In this document: one piece after another, positions 1 to 6,801 of the stretch
Position numbering within the stretch: the stretch's first letter is position 1
How the letters are laid out: each line of letters starts with the position of its first letter
Assembly (NCBI GenBank): GCA_945875935.1
Contig: CAMCNE010000032.1
Location: 1-22,674 of the forward strand
DNA from: Bordetella parapertussis
GTDB taxonomy: Bacteria; Pseudomonadota; Gammaproteobacteria; Burkholderiales; Burkholderiaceae_C
Length of the DNA stretch: 22,674 bases
Direction: 5' to 3'
Notes under the pieces: model-generated
Database searches by the model: none
What the model was told of the DNA's origin: nothing
What the model saw: only the letters and a program-made list of their open reading frames with translations
Program-made: the position numbers and the translations under genes

Positions 1-5
1 CCGCC

Positions 6-530
6 ATGAACATGATCACCGATGCCCACCACGTGGCCAAAGAAGCAGCCGCCCGCGAAAACGCCGCCAAGGCGCTGCACAACGGCGGCGAGTTCCTGAC
101 CTTCCGCCTGGGTGCCGAGGAATACGGCATCGACATCCTGCGCGTGCAGGAGATCCGCTCGTATGAGGCGCCCACGCGCATTGCCAATGCGCCGGCGTTC
201 ATCAAGGGCGTGGTCAACCTGCGCGGCGTCATCGTGCCCATCGTCGATCTGCGCGTGAAGCTGGGCTGCGAAACGGTCGAATACAACGAATTCACCGTGG
301 TCATCGTGCTCAACGTGGCCGGCCGCGTGGTCGGTGCGGTGGTCGATTCGGTCAGCGACGTGCTCGAGCTGGCACAGGATGCGGTCAAGCCCGCGCCCGA
401 GCTGGCCTCATCGGTGGACACCAGTTTCATCACCGGCATCGGCAATGTGGGCGAGCGCATGCTGATCCTGATGGACATCGAAGCCTTCATGTCGAGCACC
501 GACATGTGCCTCATCAGCGAAGTTCACTGA
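6..530 (+). CDS. cheW: Chemotaxis coupling protein CheW
   Basis: A 174-residue CheW-like scaffold protein that would link transmembrane chemoreceptors to the CheA kinase in cytoplasmic signalling arrays. After about 28 N-terminal residues the SH3-like CheW fold begins with EFLTFRLGAEEYGIDILRV. It continues through the hallmark receptor/CheA-binding segment (IKGVVNLRGVIVPIVDLR) and ends with GERMLILMDIEAF. The length matches single-domain CheW proteins. The gene lies 25 bp upstream of a chemoreceptor gene on the same strand, so the two are probably co-transcribed. The start lies five bases from the window edge, so its ribosome-binding site cannot be seen. The second ATG, two codons on, is an alternative start. 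Family call certain; exact start less so. Confidence 0.95.
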   Translation: MNMITDAHHVAKEAAARENAAKALHNGGEFLTFRLGAEEYGIDILRVQEIRSYEAPTRIANAPAFIKGVVNLRGVIVPIVDLRVKLGCETVEYNEFTVVIVLNVAGRVVGAVVDSVSDVLELAQDAVKPAPELASSVDTSFITGIGNVGERMLILMDIEAFMSSTDMCLISEVH

Positions 531-555
531 ACCCCCAACACAAGAAGGACAGCTC

Positions 556-2667
556 ATGAAGTCGCTCATTCGAAACCTCAAGCTCTCGCACAAGTTCATG
601 CTCATTGCCGTCATCGCGATGCTGCTGCTGGCGATCCCGGCCTCCATGGTCGTGCGCTCCGAAATCGCCCTGCGCGACTTTGCCCAGCAGGAACTGACAG
701 GCATCGAACCCGCCACCGACGCGCTCAAGCTGATCCAGCTGACGCAGCAGCACCGTGGCCTGTCGGCCAGCATGCTGGCGGGCAACGCTGCGGTGGCGGA
801 CAAGCGCCAGGCCAAGCAGGCCGAGGTCAGCTCGGCTTTTGCCAAGGCACAGGCTTCGGCGGCGAGCCTTGGCGACGCCAAGCTCACCGCGACGTTCACC
901 CGCATGTCACGGCATTGGTCTGAGCTGTCTGGCGCCATCGGCAGCAAGACCATCGAAGGGCCGCAAAGCTTTGCGCAGCACACCGCGCTCATTCACGAAC
1001 AGCTCAGCGCACTCGACGATGTGGCCAACACCTCAGGCATCGTGCTGCATCCTGCGGCCTCGGGCTATTTCTTGCAAACCGCGGTGCTCAACGACCTGCC
1101 CCAGTTGACCGAATCGCTGGCCCAGCTGCGCGGCTTTGGTGCCGCGCTGCTGACCCGCGGCGAGGCCGCTCCCGAAGACAAGGCCAAGGTGCAAGCGCTG
1201 GTCACCAACGCACAGTTCCGCCTGGAAAAGGTGCAAAAGAGTTTGGCGCTTGCCGTCGATGGCAACGACCCGCTGCGTGATGCGCTCGGCGCACCGCTGG
1301 CGGCGATGGTGTCGGGCACCGACGATGCCTTCAAGCTCATCCACGACAAGATCCTCAGCCCCGAGAAACTGGAGCTGGCCGCAGGCAGCTACTTCGCCGC
1401 ACTGTCCACCACCATCGACCAGCAGTACAAGCTGGTCGACACCTCGATGAGCGAGCTCGACAAGGAATTACAGGCCGGCGTCGTGGCAGCCAACGACAAG
1501 CTGCTCTTCATGAGTGCGAGCATCGCGTTGCTCGCCGCCCTGGCCGCCTGGCTGATGTGGACGATTGCACGCACCACCACCGCGTCGGTGCAGCTCGCAG
1601 CCAAGCTTGCTGACGCCGTGGCGGCGGGCGATCTCACCACCGACGTGCCGGATGCGGGACGCGACGAGATCGGCTCGCTGCTGCGCTCGCTCGGCGCCAT
1701 GAACAGCAACCTGTCTGCGGTGGTGTCTTCGGTGCGCAGCAATGCCGAAAGCGTGGCCATCGCCAGCGCCCAGATCGCGCAGGGCAATCAGGACCTGTCG
1801 GGTCGCACCGAACAGCAGGCCTCGGCGCTGCAGCAAACCGCATCGTCGATGGAAGAACTGTCGGGCACCGTCAGGCAAAACGCCGACAACGCACGTCAGG
1901 CCAACCAGCTCGCCACCAACGCGTCGAGCGTGGCCATCCAGGGCGGCGAGGTGGTCGCTCAGGTGGTCGACACCATGAAGGGCATCAACGCCAGCTCCAA
2001 GCGCATCGCCGACATCATCAGCGTGATCGACGGCATCGCCTTCCAGACCAACATCCTGGCGCTCAACGCTGCGGTGGAAGCCGCACGCGCCGGCGAACAA
2101 GGCCGCGGCTTTGCGGTGGTGGCCTCCGAGGTGCGCAACCTCGCGCAGCGCTCGGCCGATGCCGCCAAGGAAATCAAGACGCTGATCAAGGCCAGCGTCG
2201 AGCGCGTCGACCAGGGCACGGTGCTGGTCGATCAAGCCGGTGCCACGATGACCGAAGTGGTCTCATCGATCCGCCGCGTGACCGACATCATGGGCGAGAT
2301 CAGCGCCGCGAGCACCGAGCAAAGCCTGGGCGTGAGCCAGGTCGGTGAAGCCGTCACGCAGATGGACCAGACCACGCAGCAAAACGCTGCGCTGGTCGAA
2401 GAAAGTGCGGCTGCGGCCGAAAGCCTCAACGCACAGGCCCAGCAACTCGTCGATGCGGTGGCGGTGTTCAAGCTGTCACGCGCCGATGCCTATGCCAAGA
2501 GCTCGGCACCGGCCCAGGCATCGAGGGCCACGTCGGTCAGCTCGGATCGGCGCGGCGCGAACCGCGCGACAAATGTGGTGCGGCCGGCCTTCAAGGCCAC
2601 GCCACCGGCACAGTTGGCTGCCAGCCCAGCGGCCAAGACAGGCACCGACGACTGGGAAACCTTCTGA
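556..2667 (+). CDS. Methyl-accepting chemotaxis protein (transmembrane chemoreceptor)
   Basis: A 703-residue chemoreceptor. The N-terminal membrane helix is at about residues 13-33. A periplasmic helical sensor domain follows to about 314, then the second membrane helix at about 316-338, a HAMP domain, and a long cytoplasmic coiled coil. The kinase-control hairpin tip (IDGIAFQTNILALNAAVEAA and the RGFAVVASEVR segment) is at about 491-530. The sensor contains QQHRGLSASMLAGN, which resembles the QxERGLS core of nitrate/nitrite-sensing NIT-type helical domains; this is suggestive only, and the ligand is unknown. The last five residues, DWETF, match the NWETF CheR/CheB-tethering pentapeptide of enterobacterial high-abundance receptors, so this receptor probably recruits adaptation enzymes itself. 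AAGGA lies about 7 bases before the ATG. It follows cheW by 25 bp. Confidence 0.97.
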   Translation: MKSLIRNLKLSHKFMLIAVIAMLLLAIPASMVVRSEIALRDFAQQELTGIEPATDALKLIQLTQQHRGLSASMLAGNAAVADKRQAKQAEVSSAFAKAQASAASLGDAKLTATFTRMSRHWSELSGAIGSKTIEGPQSFAQHTALIHEQLSALDDVANTSGIVLHPAASGYFLQTAVLNDLPQLTESLAQLRGFGAALLTRGEAAPEDKAKVQALVTNAQFRLEKVQKSLALAVDGNDPLRDALGAPLAAMVSGTDDAFKLIHDKILSPEKLELAAGSYFAALSTTIDQQYKLVDTSMSELDKELQAGVVAANDKLLFMSASIALLAALAAWLMWTIARTTTASVQLAAKLADAVAAGDLTTDVPDAGRDEIGSLLRSLGAMNSNLSAVVSSVRSNAESVAIASAQIAQGNQDLSGRTEQQASALQQTASSMEELSGTVRQNADNARQANQLATNASSVAIQGGEVVAQVVDTMKGINASSKRIADIISVIDGIAFQTNILALNAAVEAARAGEQGRGFAVVASEVRNLAQRSADAAKEIKTLIKASVERVDQGTVLVDQAGATMTEVVSSIRRVTDIMGEISAASTEQSLGVSQVGEAVTQMDQTTQQNAALVEESAAAAESLNAQAQQLVDAVAVFKLSRADAYAKSSAPAQASRATSVSSDRRGANRATNVVRPAFKATPPAQLAASPAAKTGTDDWETF

Positions 2668-2674
2668 TCCCGAT

Positions 2675-2710
2675 GCGGCTGCCCCATGGCAGCCGCGTCT
2701 GATTTTGGCG
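2675..2710 (+). terminator. Hairpin terminator after the chemoreceptor gene
   Basis: A perfect 9-bp stem, GCGGCTGCC / GGCAGCCGC, with a CCAT loop starts seven bases after the receptor stop codon. A modest T-rich stretch (TCTGATTTT) follows. It would separate the chemotaxis pair from the riboswitch-controlled gene downstream. The T-run is short, so efficiency is uncertain. Confidence 0.6.
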
Positions 2711-2742
2711 AGTAGTTCACGCGTTTGCGCGTGGCCTGCTCC

Positions 2743-2773
2743 GTGTGACGCAAACGTCACACACGGCGATACA
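2743..2773 (+). promoter_or_regulatory. Candidate promoter with palindromic operator upstream of the riboswitch
   Basis: A perfect 8-bp inverted repeat, GTGTGACG-CAAA-CGTCACAC (2743-2762), includes a possible -35 box GTGACG (2745-2750). Seventeen bases later lies GATACA (2768-2773) as a possible -10, so transcription would begin near 2780, just before the aptamer. The same -10 region also reads GGCGATAC (2765-2772), six of eight bases of the sigma-28 -10 GCCGATAA, but the matching -35 is poor. The half-sites contain TGTGA/TCACA as in CRP-family operators, with an 8-base rather than the usual 6-base spacer. Both promoter and operator are inferred from pattern only. Confidence 0.4.
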
Positions 2774-2791
2774 ACTCGGTGCGAGACTTAC

Positions 2792-2886
2792 TTCCAGCAA
2801 CAGGGCACACCCGCACGAAAGTCGGGGTCGCAAAGCTTCCGGTCTAAAGCTCTCACGAGCCAAGACAGCGGGGCCGCAAACTGGAG
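2792..2886 (+). promoter_or_regulatory. Cyclic di-GMP-I (GEMM-I) riboswitch aptamer
   Basis: The leader RNA matches the GEMM-I class. It has AGGGCACACC (family AGGGCAAACC), a hairpin capped by a GAAA tetraloop (2817-2820), then GGTCGCAAAGC (family GGACGCAAAGC), then a tetraloop-receptor segment TTCCGGTCTAA. The second arm has GTCT/AGAC (2842-2845 with 2863-2866) and GCTC/GAGC (2849-2852 with 2857-2860) around a TCAC loop. The 3' strand is AGCGGGGCCGC (2867-2877). The ends close as P1, TTCCAG (2792-2797) with CTGGAG (2881-2886), including one G-T pair. By alignment from memory to the Vc2 aptamer, the ligand-contacting G20, A47 and C92 positions are conserved; G20 favours c-di-GMP over cGAMP. 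Differences are the A-to-C change in GGGCACACC and a 2x2 mismatch in the first hairpin. It lies 62 bases before the peroxidase start codon. Confidence 0.88.
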
Positions 2887-2932
2887 CGCCGGCATCAGCT
2901 TGGCGCCCCATGGCGATCGGCCCTGCTTTTTT
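2867..2932 (+). terminator. Riboswitch expression platform: intrinsic terminator overlapping the aptamer
   Basis: The 3' strand of the aptamer, AGCGGGGCCG (2867-2876), pairs with CGGCCCTGCT (2918-2927), with one G-T wobble, directly before six T residues (2927-2932). Inside it a second stem, GGAGCGCC (2883-2890) with GGCGCCCC (2902-2909), has one mismatch and itself uses bases of the P1 strand (2881-2886). The aptamer and this terminator therefore cannot form together. Ligand-stabilised aptamer should prevent termination, which predicts an ON switch. This logic is inferred from base pairing. Confidence 0.65.
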
Positions 2933-2949
2933 GTACGGGAGATCGCCAT
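2910..2949 (+). promoter_or_regulatory. Hairpin that could mask the peroxidase start codon
   Basis: ATGGCGATC (2910-2918) is the exact reverse complement of GATCGCCAT (2941-2949). The second arm contains the first two bases of the start codon at 2948 and touches the Shine-Dalgarno GGGAG (2937-2941). In transcripts that pass the terminator this stem could reduce translation initiation. It competes with the terminator only at its edge (position 2918). Its role is uncertain and it may be a chance palindrome. Confidence 0.4.
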
Positions 2950-4159
2950 GAAGACCTTGCTCATTCGCTTGTTGATCGCGTCCACCGCCGCCCTGGCGGG
3001 ACATTCGGCGCTTGCCGCCAATCCGCCACCGCCCAGGCCCAGGCCACCCGCGCCGGCACCAGCACCCGCGCCAGCACCCGCACCCGCACCCGCAGCGTCG
3101 GTGATTGCGCAATACCTGAACATCAACATCAACGCCCCGGCCAAGTACGCCGGTGTCACGCTGCCGGCCTTCTACGACGCGCAGGTGCTGCAAGGCGTCA
3201 ACACGCCGGCCAACAACCGCATCACCGACAAGGGCGCCACGCTCGGGCGGGTGCTGTTCTGGGACAAGCGCCTGAGCGTGAACAACACCGTGGCCTGCGG
3301 CACCTGCCACCAGCCGGCCAACGGCTTTTCGGCCACCACCCAATTCAGCAAGGGCTTCTCGGGCATCAACGGCACGGCCCACACCATGGGCCTGGCCAAC
3401 ATCGCTTTCTACCGTGCCGGATCAATGTTCTGGGACAAGCGCGCGGCCAGCCTCGAAGCCCAGGCCACGCAGCCGCTGAAGAGCTCGATCGAGATGGGCT
3501 TTGATGCGAGCAACGGCGGCATCAACGCGCTGCTGGTCAAGATGCAAAGCCTGCCCTACTACCCCGAACTCTTCAGGGCCGTCTATGGCGATGCGGCCAT
3601 CACCGAATCGCGCATCCAGCTCGCGCTTGCGCAGTTCCAGCGCAGCATGGTCTCTGTGGGCAGCCGCTGGGATCAGGGTTACGCCCGAACCTACAACGCG
3701 GCGCTGGCCGACAAGGGTCTGAGCCTGAACGTGCCCACCCTGAGCGCACAGGAAAACCGCGGCCGGCAGCTGTTCATGAACGGCGGCAACAACGGCGGCC
3801 TGGGATGCGCCGGCTGCCACCAGCCACCGACCTTCGCGCTCTCGCCCAACTCTCGCTCCAACGGGCTCGACGCGGGCGAGACCCGGGTGTTCAAGTCGGC
3901 TTCGCTCAAGAGCCTCTCGCCGGGCCAACCCATGATGCATGACGGGCGGTTCACCACCTTCGAGCAGGTGGTTGACTTCTACAACCTCAACGTCAAGAAC
4001 GGCCCCGCGCTCGACAACCGGCTGAAGACGCGCGACGGCAATGTGCGCGTGCCCAACATGACGGCCACCGACAAGGCCGCGCTGGTGGCTTTTCTGAAGA
4101 CGCTGGACGACCCGACGCTGCGCACCGACGCGCGCTTTGGCAACCCGTTCAAGCAGTAA
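2948..4159 (+). CDS. Secreted di-heme cytochrome c peroxidase / MauG family protein
   Basis: A 403-residue di-heme c-type cytochrome of the bacterial peroxidase/MauG superfamily, which reduces hydrogen peroxide or carries out other periplasmic di-heme oxidations. A Sec signal peptide ends near ALA-AN (residues 21-25), followed by an unusual proline/alanine-rich tether to about residue 49. Heme motifs are CGTCH (117-121) and CAGCH (287-291). The family segment MFWDKRAASLEAQATQPL leads to the conserved EMG (182-184), and MMHDGRF-TFEQVVDFY follows the second heme. The ATG at 2948 was chosen because it gives a clean signal peptide and follows GGGAG by six bases. The open frame extends far upstream, but there it overlaps the chemoreceptor and the leader RNA. 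It is controlled by the riboswitch described above. Physiological substrate unknown. Confidence 0.93.
   Translation: MKTLLIRLLIASTAALAGHSALAANPPPPRPRPPAPAPAPAPAPAPAPAASVIAQYLNININAPAKYAGVTLPAFYDAQVLQGVNTPANNRITDKGATLGRVLFWDKRLSVNNTVACGTCHQPANGFSATTQFSKGFSGINGTAHTMGLANIAFYRAGSMFWDKRAASLEAQATQPLKSSIEMGFDASNGGINALLVKMQSLPYYPELFRAVYGDAAITESRIQLALAQFQRSMVSVGSRWDQGYARTYNAALADKGLSLNVPTLSAQENRGRQLFMNGGNNGGLGCAGCHQPPTFALSPNSRSNGLDAGETRVFKSASLKSLSPGQPMMHDGRFTTFEQVVDFYNLNVKNGPALDNRLKTRDGNVRVPNMTATDKAALVAFLKTLDDPTLRTDARFGNPFKQ
3047..3094 (+). repeat. In-frame Pro-Ala coding tandem repeat
   Basis: Eight Pro-Ala dipeptides in a row are encoded by near-identical hexamers of the CCCGCA/CCAGCA/CCGGCA type, right after the peroxidase signal peptide. 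Residues 26-34 just before it are also mostly proline. Hexamer repeats can change copy number in frame, which would lengthen or shorten the tether between the mature N-terminus and the heme domain. Confidence 0.8.
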
Positions 4160-4183
4160 GGCCAGCGTGCTTCGGCACCGAGA

Positions 4184-6757
4184 TCACTGCGCCGCCTGGC
4201 GCAGGGTCTCGACCACAGGGCGGCGCAGCACGTCGCGCAAGCCCCACCAACCTGCGGCCAGCGACAGCAGCGCACCGGCGACACCGCCGAGCAGGGGCAC
4301 CAGCGGCGACGGGTTCCAGCTGAAGTCGAACACCTGGTTGGCCAGCACCCAGCCGATGGCCGAAGCCGCGAGCGAGGCAAGCACCCCGGCCAGCGCACCC
4401 ACACCCAGCAGTTCGGCACGCTGCACCTGCGCCAGCAGCTTGCCGCTGGCGCCCAGTGCGCGCATCACCGCGAATTCTCGCGAGCGTGCCTCACGCGTGG
4501 CAGTGACTGCCGCAAACAGCACCACCAGACCGGCCGCCAGCGTGAACAAGAACAAGAACTCGACCGCACCGATCACCTGATCGAGCACGCCCTGGACCTG
4601 CGCGATCGAGGCCGAAACGTCGACATTGGTGAGGTTGGGAAACTGCTGCAGCAGCGCGCGGTCGAACTCGGCGGCTGCGCTCGGCGCCCGAAACGCCGCC
4701 ACAAAGGTGTGGGGCGCTTCATCGGACGGCTTGCCGGGGAACAACACAAAGAAATTGACGCGCATCGATCCCCAGTCGACCTTGCGCAAGCTGGTGATGC
4801 GAGCGGCCACAGGCTGACCAGCCAGATCAAACAGCAGGGTGTCGCCCAGCACCAGGCCGAAGGTTTCGGCCAGCCCCACTTCGACGCTGATGGCCCCCGG
4901 CTCGTCGCTCACCCAACGCCCGCCGGCGAGATCGTTGTGCAGCGGCAAGTCGCGCGTGTAGCTGAGGTTGAGCTCGCGCTCGATGAGTCGCTTGGCACGC
5001 TCGCCCTTGACCGAGTCGGCCGTGACCTTGACGCCGTTGATCTCGACCAGGCGAGCGCGCACCATGGGGTACCAGTCGAACTGCGTCACACCGGAAGACT
5101 GCAAATTGGCCTTGAAGGCGTCGGCCTGATCGGGCTGCACATTGATCACGAAGCGGTTGGGCGCATCCGGCGGCGTGGCCTGCCGCCAGCTGTCGATGAG
5201 GTCGGTGCGCAGCAGCACCAGCAGCACCAGCGCGAGCAGCCCCACGCTGAGCGCTGACACCTGCAGCACCGCAAAGGCCGGGCGGGCGGCGATCTGCCGC
5301 GTGGCCAGCACCAGCCAGCGCGGCGCGCTCGATTCGGGCACCGCACGGCGCAGCAGCCACACGGCGGCCGCACTCAGCAGCGCGAACATCGCAATCGCTG
5401 CGGCAAAACCGCCCACCGCGATCAGCCCCAGCTTGATGTCGGACGACACGCCCAGCAGCAGCGCCGAAAAACCACCCACACCGGCCAGCAGCACGGCCAG
5501 CGACGCAGGCTTGAGTGCGCCCACCTCGCGGCGTATCACCCGCAGCGGCGGCACCCGCGCCAGTTGCAGCACCGGCGGCAAGCCAAAGCCCATGAGCAGC
5601 GTGAACCCCACGCCCACGCCAAACAGCGCCGGCCACCACGACGCGGCTGGCAGGCTCACCGCCACCAACCCGGACAGCAGCCACACGAACACGTGATGCA
5701 CGCCAAATCCCAGCAGCACGCCGACCACACTGGCCAACAGGCCGACCAGCGCGAACTCGATCAGGTACTGCAGGGCAATCGTGCGCTGCGACTGACCCAG
5801 CACGCGCAACACGGCGCAATCGTCAAGGTGGCGGCTGGCGAAATCGCGCGAGGCGATGCCCACCGCCACCGCGGCCAGCAGCGCGGCCAGCAAGGCCACC
5901 AGGTTGAGAAACTTCTCGGCGCGGTCCAGCGTTTGGCTCATCTCGGGTCGCCCGGTCTCGAAGGTCTCCAGACGCACGCCGGGCAGCGCAAGAGACTTGA
6001 TCTGTGCGCTCGCCCAGTCGCTGAACGCGGCGACCGCCACAGCATCTTGCTGGCCGCTACCACGGCTGGCGCCCGCCAAGATCAGCCGATAGGTGACACG
6101 GCTGGCCGGCTGGATCAGACCGGTGGACGCCAGATCAGCCTGGTTGATCAGCACCCGCGGCGAAAAACTCAAGAAGCCAGCGCCACGGTCGGGCTCGGTG
6201 AGGATCAAGCGCGAAATCTGCAAGGCCGCATCGCCAAGCAAGATGGGATCGCCCACCTTCAGGCTCAGCGCATCGAGCGTCGCTTTTTCGACCCACGCGG
6301 TGCCCGGCTGCGGCGCTTGCGCCACCGATTCCGCCGGCTGGCCGTCGCCGGTGCTCAGGCTGAGTTTGCCGCGCAGCGGATAGCTCGAGCTGACCGCCTT
6401 CAAGGTGATCAGCCGCGAGCCGCCGCCTTGGCTGTCGCTGGCACGGCCCATGGTGGGAAACACCGCCGTCGTGGCGCTGGCCAGACCCAGCGCGCGCGCG
6501 CGTTCGATCACTGCGCTCGGCGTCGGCTGATCGCTGACCACCACCACGTCGCCGCCGAGCAGTTGCGCCGCGTCGCGTGTCAGCCCACCATGGATGCGAT
6601 CGGCAAAAAAGCCCACCGCCGTGAGCGCGGCCACCGCCAGGCTCACCGCCACCAGCAGCAAGCGCAACTCGCCAGCGCGAAAGTCGCGCGCCATCTGGCG
6701 GCTGGCCATGCGCCAAACCGAGACGGTGGTTCGTGGTGATTGAATGGGTCGTTTCAT
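4184..6757 (-). CDS. Large FtsX-like ABC transporter permease (YbbP-like)
   Basis: An 857-residue inner-membrane protein of the FtsX/MacB permease type, similar in size and plan to E. coli YbbP. A first membrane helix (about 30-52, LLLVAVSLAVAALTAVGFF) is followed by a large periplasmic domain to about 278. Membrane helices bearing the FtsX-type segment (ASRHLDDCAVLRVLGQSQRTI) come next, then a central helix cluster, a second periplasmic domain (about 530-720), and a C-terminal FtsX block containing EFAVMRALGASGKLL. Such permeases work with an ABC ATPase to move lipophilic substrates or do mechanical work across the envelope. No ATPase gene is visible here. AAGGTGG precedes the ATG. The gene follows the HD-GYP gene by 44 bp on the same strand and is probably co-transcribed with it. 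Substrate unknown. Confidence 0.9.
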   Translation of the reverse strand: MKRPIQSPRTTVSVWRMASRQMARDFRAGELRLLLVAVSLAVAALTAVGFFADRIHGGLTRDAAQLLGGDVVVVSDQPTPSAVIERARALGLASATTAVFPTMGRASDSQGGGSRLITLKAVSSSYPLRGKLSLSTGDGQPAESVAQAPQPGTAWVEKATLDALSLKVGDPILLGDAALQISRLILTEPDRGAGFLSFSPRVLINQADLASTGLIQPASRVTYRLILAGASRGSGQQDAVAVAAFSDWASAQIKSLALPGVRLETFETGRPEMSQTLDRAEKFLNLVALLAALLAAVAVGIASRDFASRHLDDCAVLRVLGQSQRTIALQYLIEFALVGLLASVVGVLLGFGVHHVFVWLLSGLVAVSLPAASWWPALFGVGVGFTLLMGFGLPPVLQLARVPPLRVIRREVGALKPASLAVLLAGVGGFSALLLGVSSDIKLGLIAVGGFAAAIAMFALLSAAAVWLLRRAVPESSAPRWLVLATRQIAARPAFAVLQVSALSVGLLALVLLVLLRTDLIDSWRQATPPDAPNRFVINVQPDQADAFKANLQSSGVTQFDWYPMVRARLVEINGVKVTADSVKGERAKRLIERELNLSYTRDLPLHNDLAGGRWVSDEPGAISVEVGLAETFGLVLGDTLLFDLAGQPVAARITSLRKVDWGSMRVNFFVLFPGKPSDEAPHTFVAAFRAPSAAAEFDRALLQQFPNLTNVDVSASIAQVQGVLDQVIGAVEFLFLFTLAAGLVVLFAAVTATREARSREFAVMRALGASGKLLAQVQRAELLGVGALAGVLASLAASAIGWVLANQVFDFSWNPSPLVPLLGGVAGALLSLAAGWWGLRDVLRRPVVETLRQAAQ

Positions 6758-6801
6758 CCCGCCACCTTACACCGGCGGGGCAAAGCGAGCTGCACCAGAC
6801 G

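Noticed and set aside
2743..2762. Classical CRP site
   Set aside because: The TGTGA and TCACA halves are 8 rather than 6 bases apart, so the regulator was left unnamed and only the palindrome is reported.
2345..2947. Long open frame running upstream of the peroxidase gene, overlapping the chemoreceptor
   Set aside because: It overlaps the conserved chemoreceptor C-terminus and the riboswitch leader. The ATG at 2948 has a Shine-Dalgarno and starts a proper signal peptide.
4161..4180. Bidirectional terminator between the convergent peroxidase and permease genes
   Set aside because: Only a 4-bp GTGC-TTCG-GCAC hairpin without a T-run on either strand. Too weak to call.
5564..6739. 391-codon open frame on the plus strand opposite the FtsX-like permease
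   Set aside because: Gln/His/Arg-rich composition typical of the antisense of a GC-rich membrane-protein gene. No recognisable domain; the minus-strand product is clearly real.
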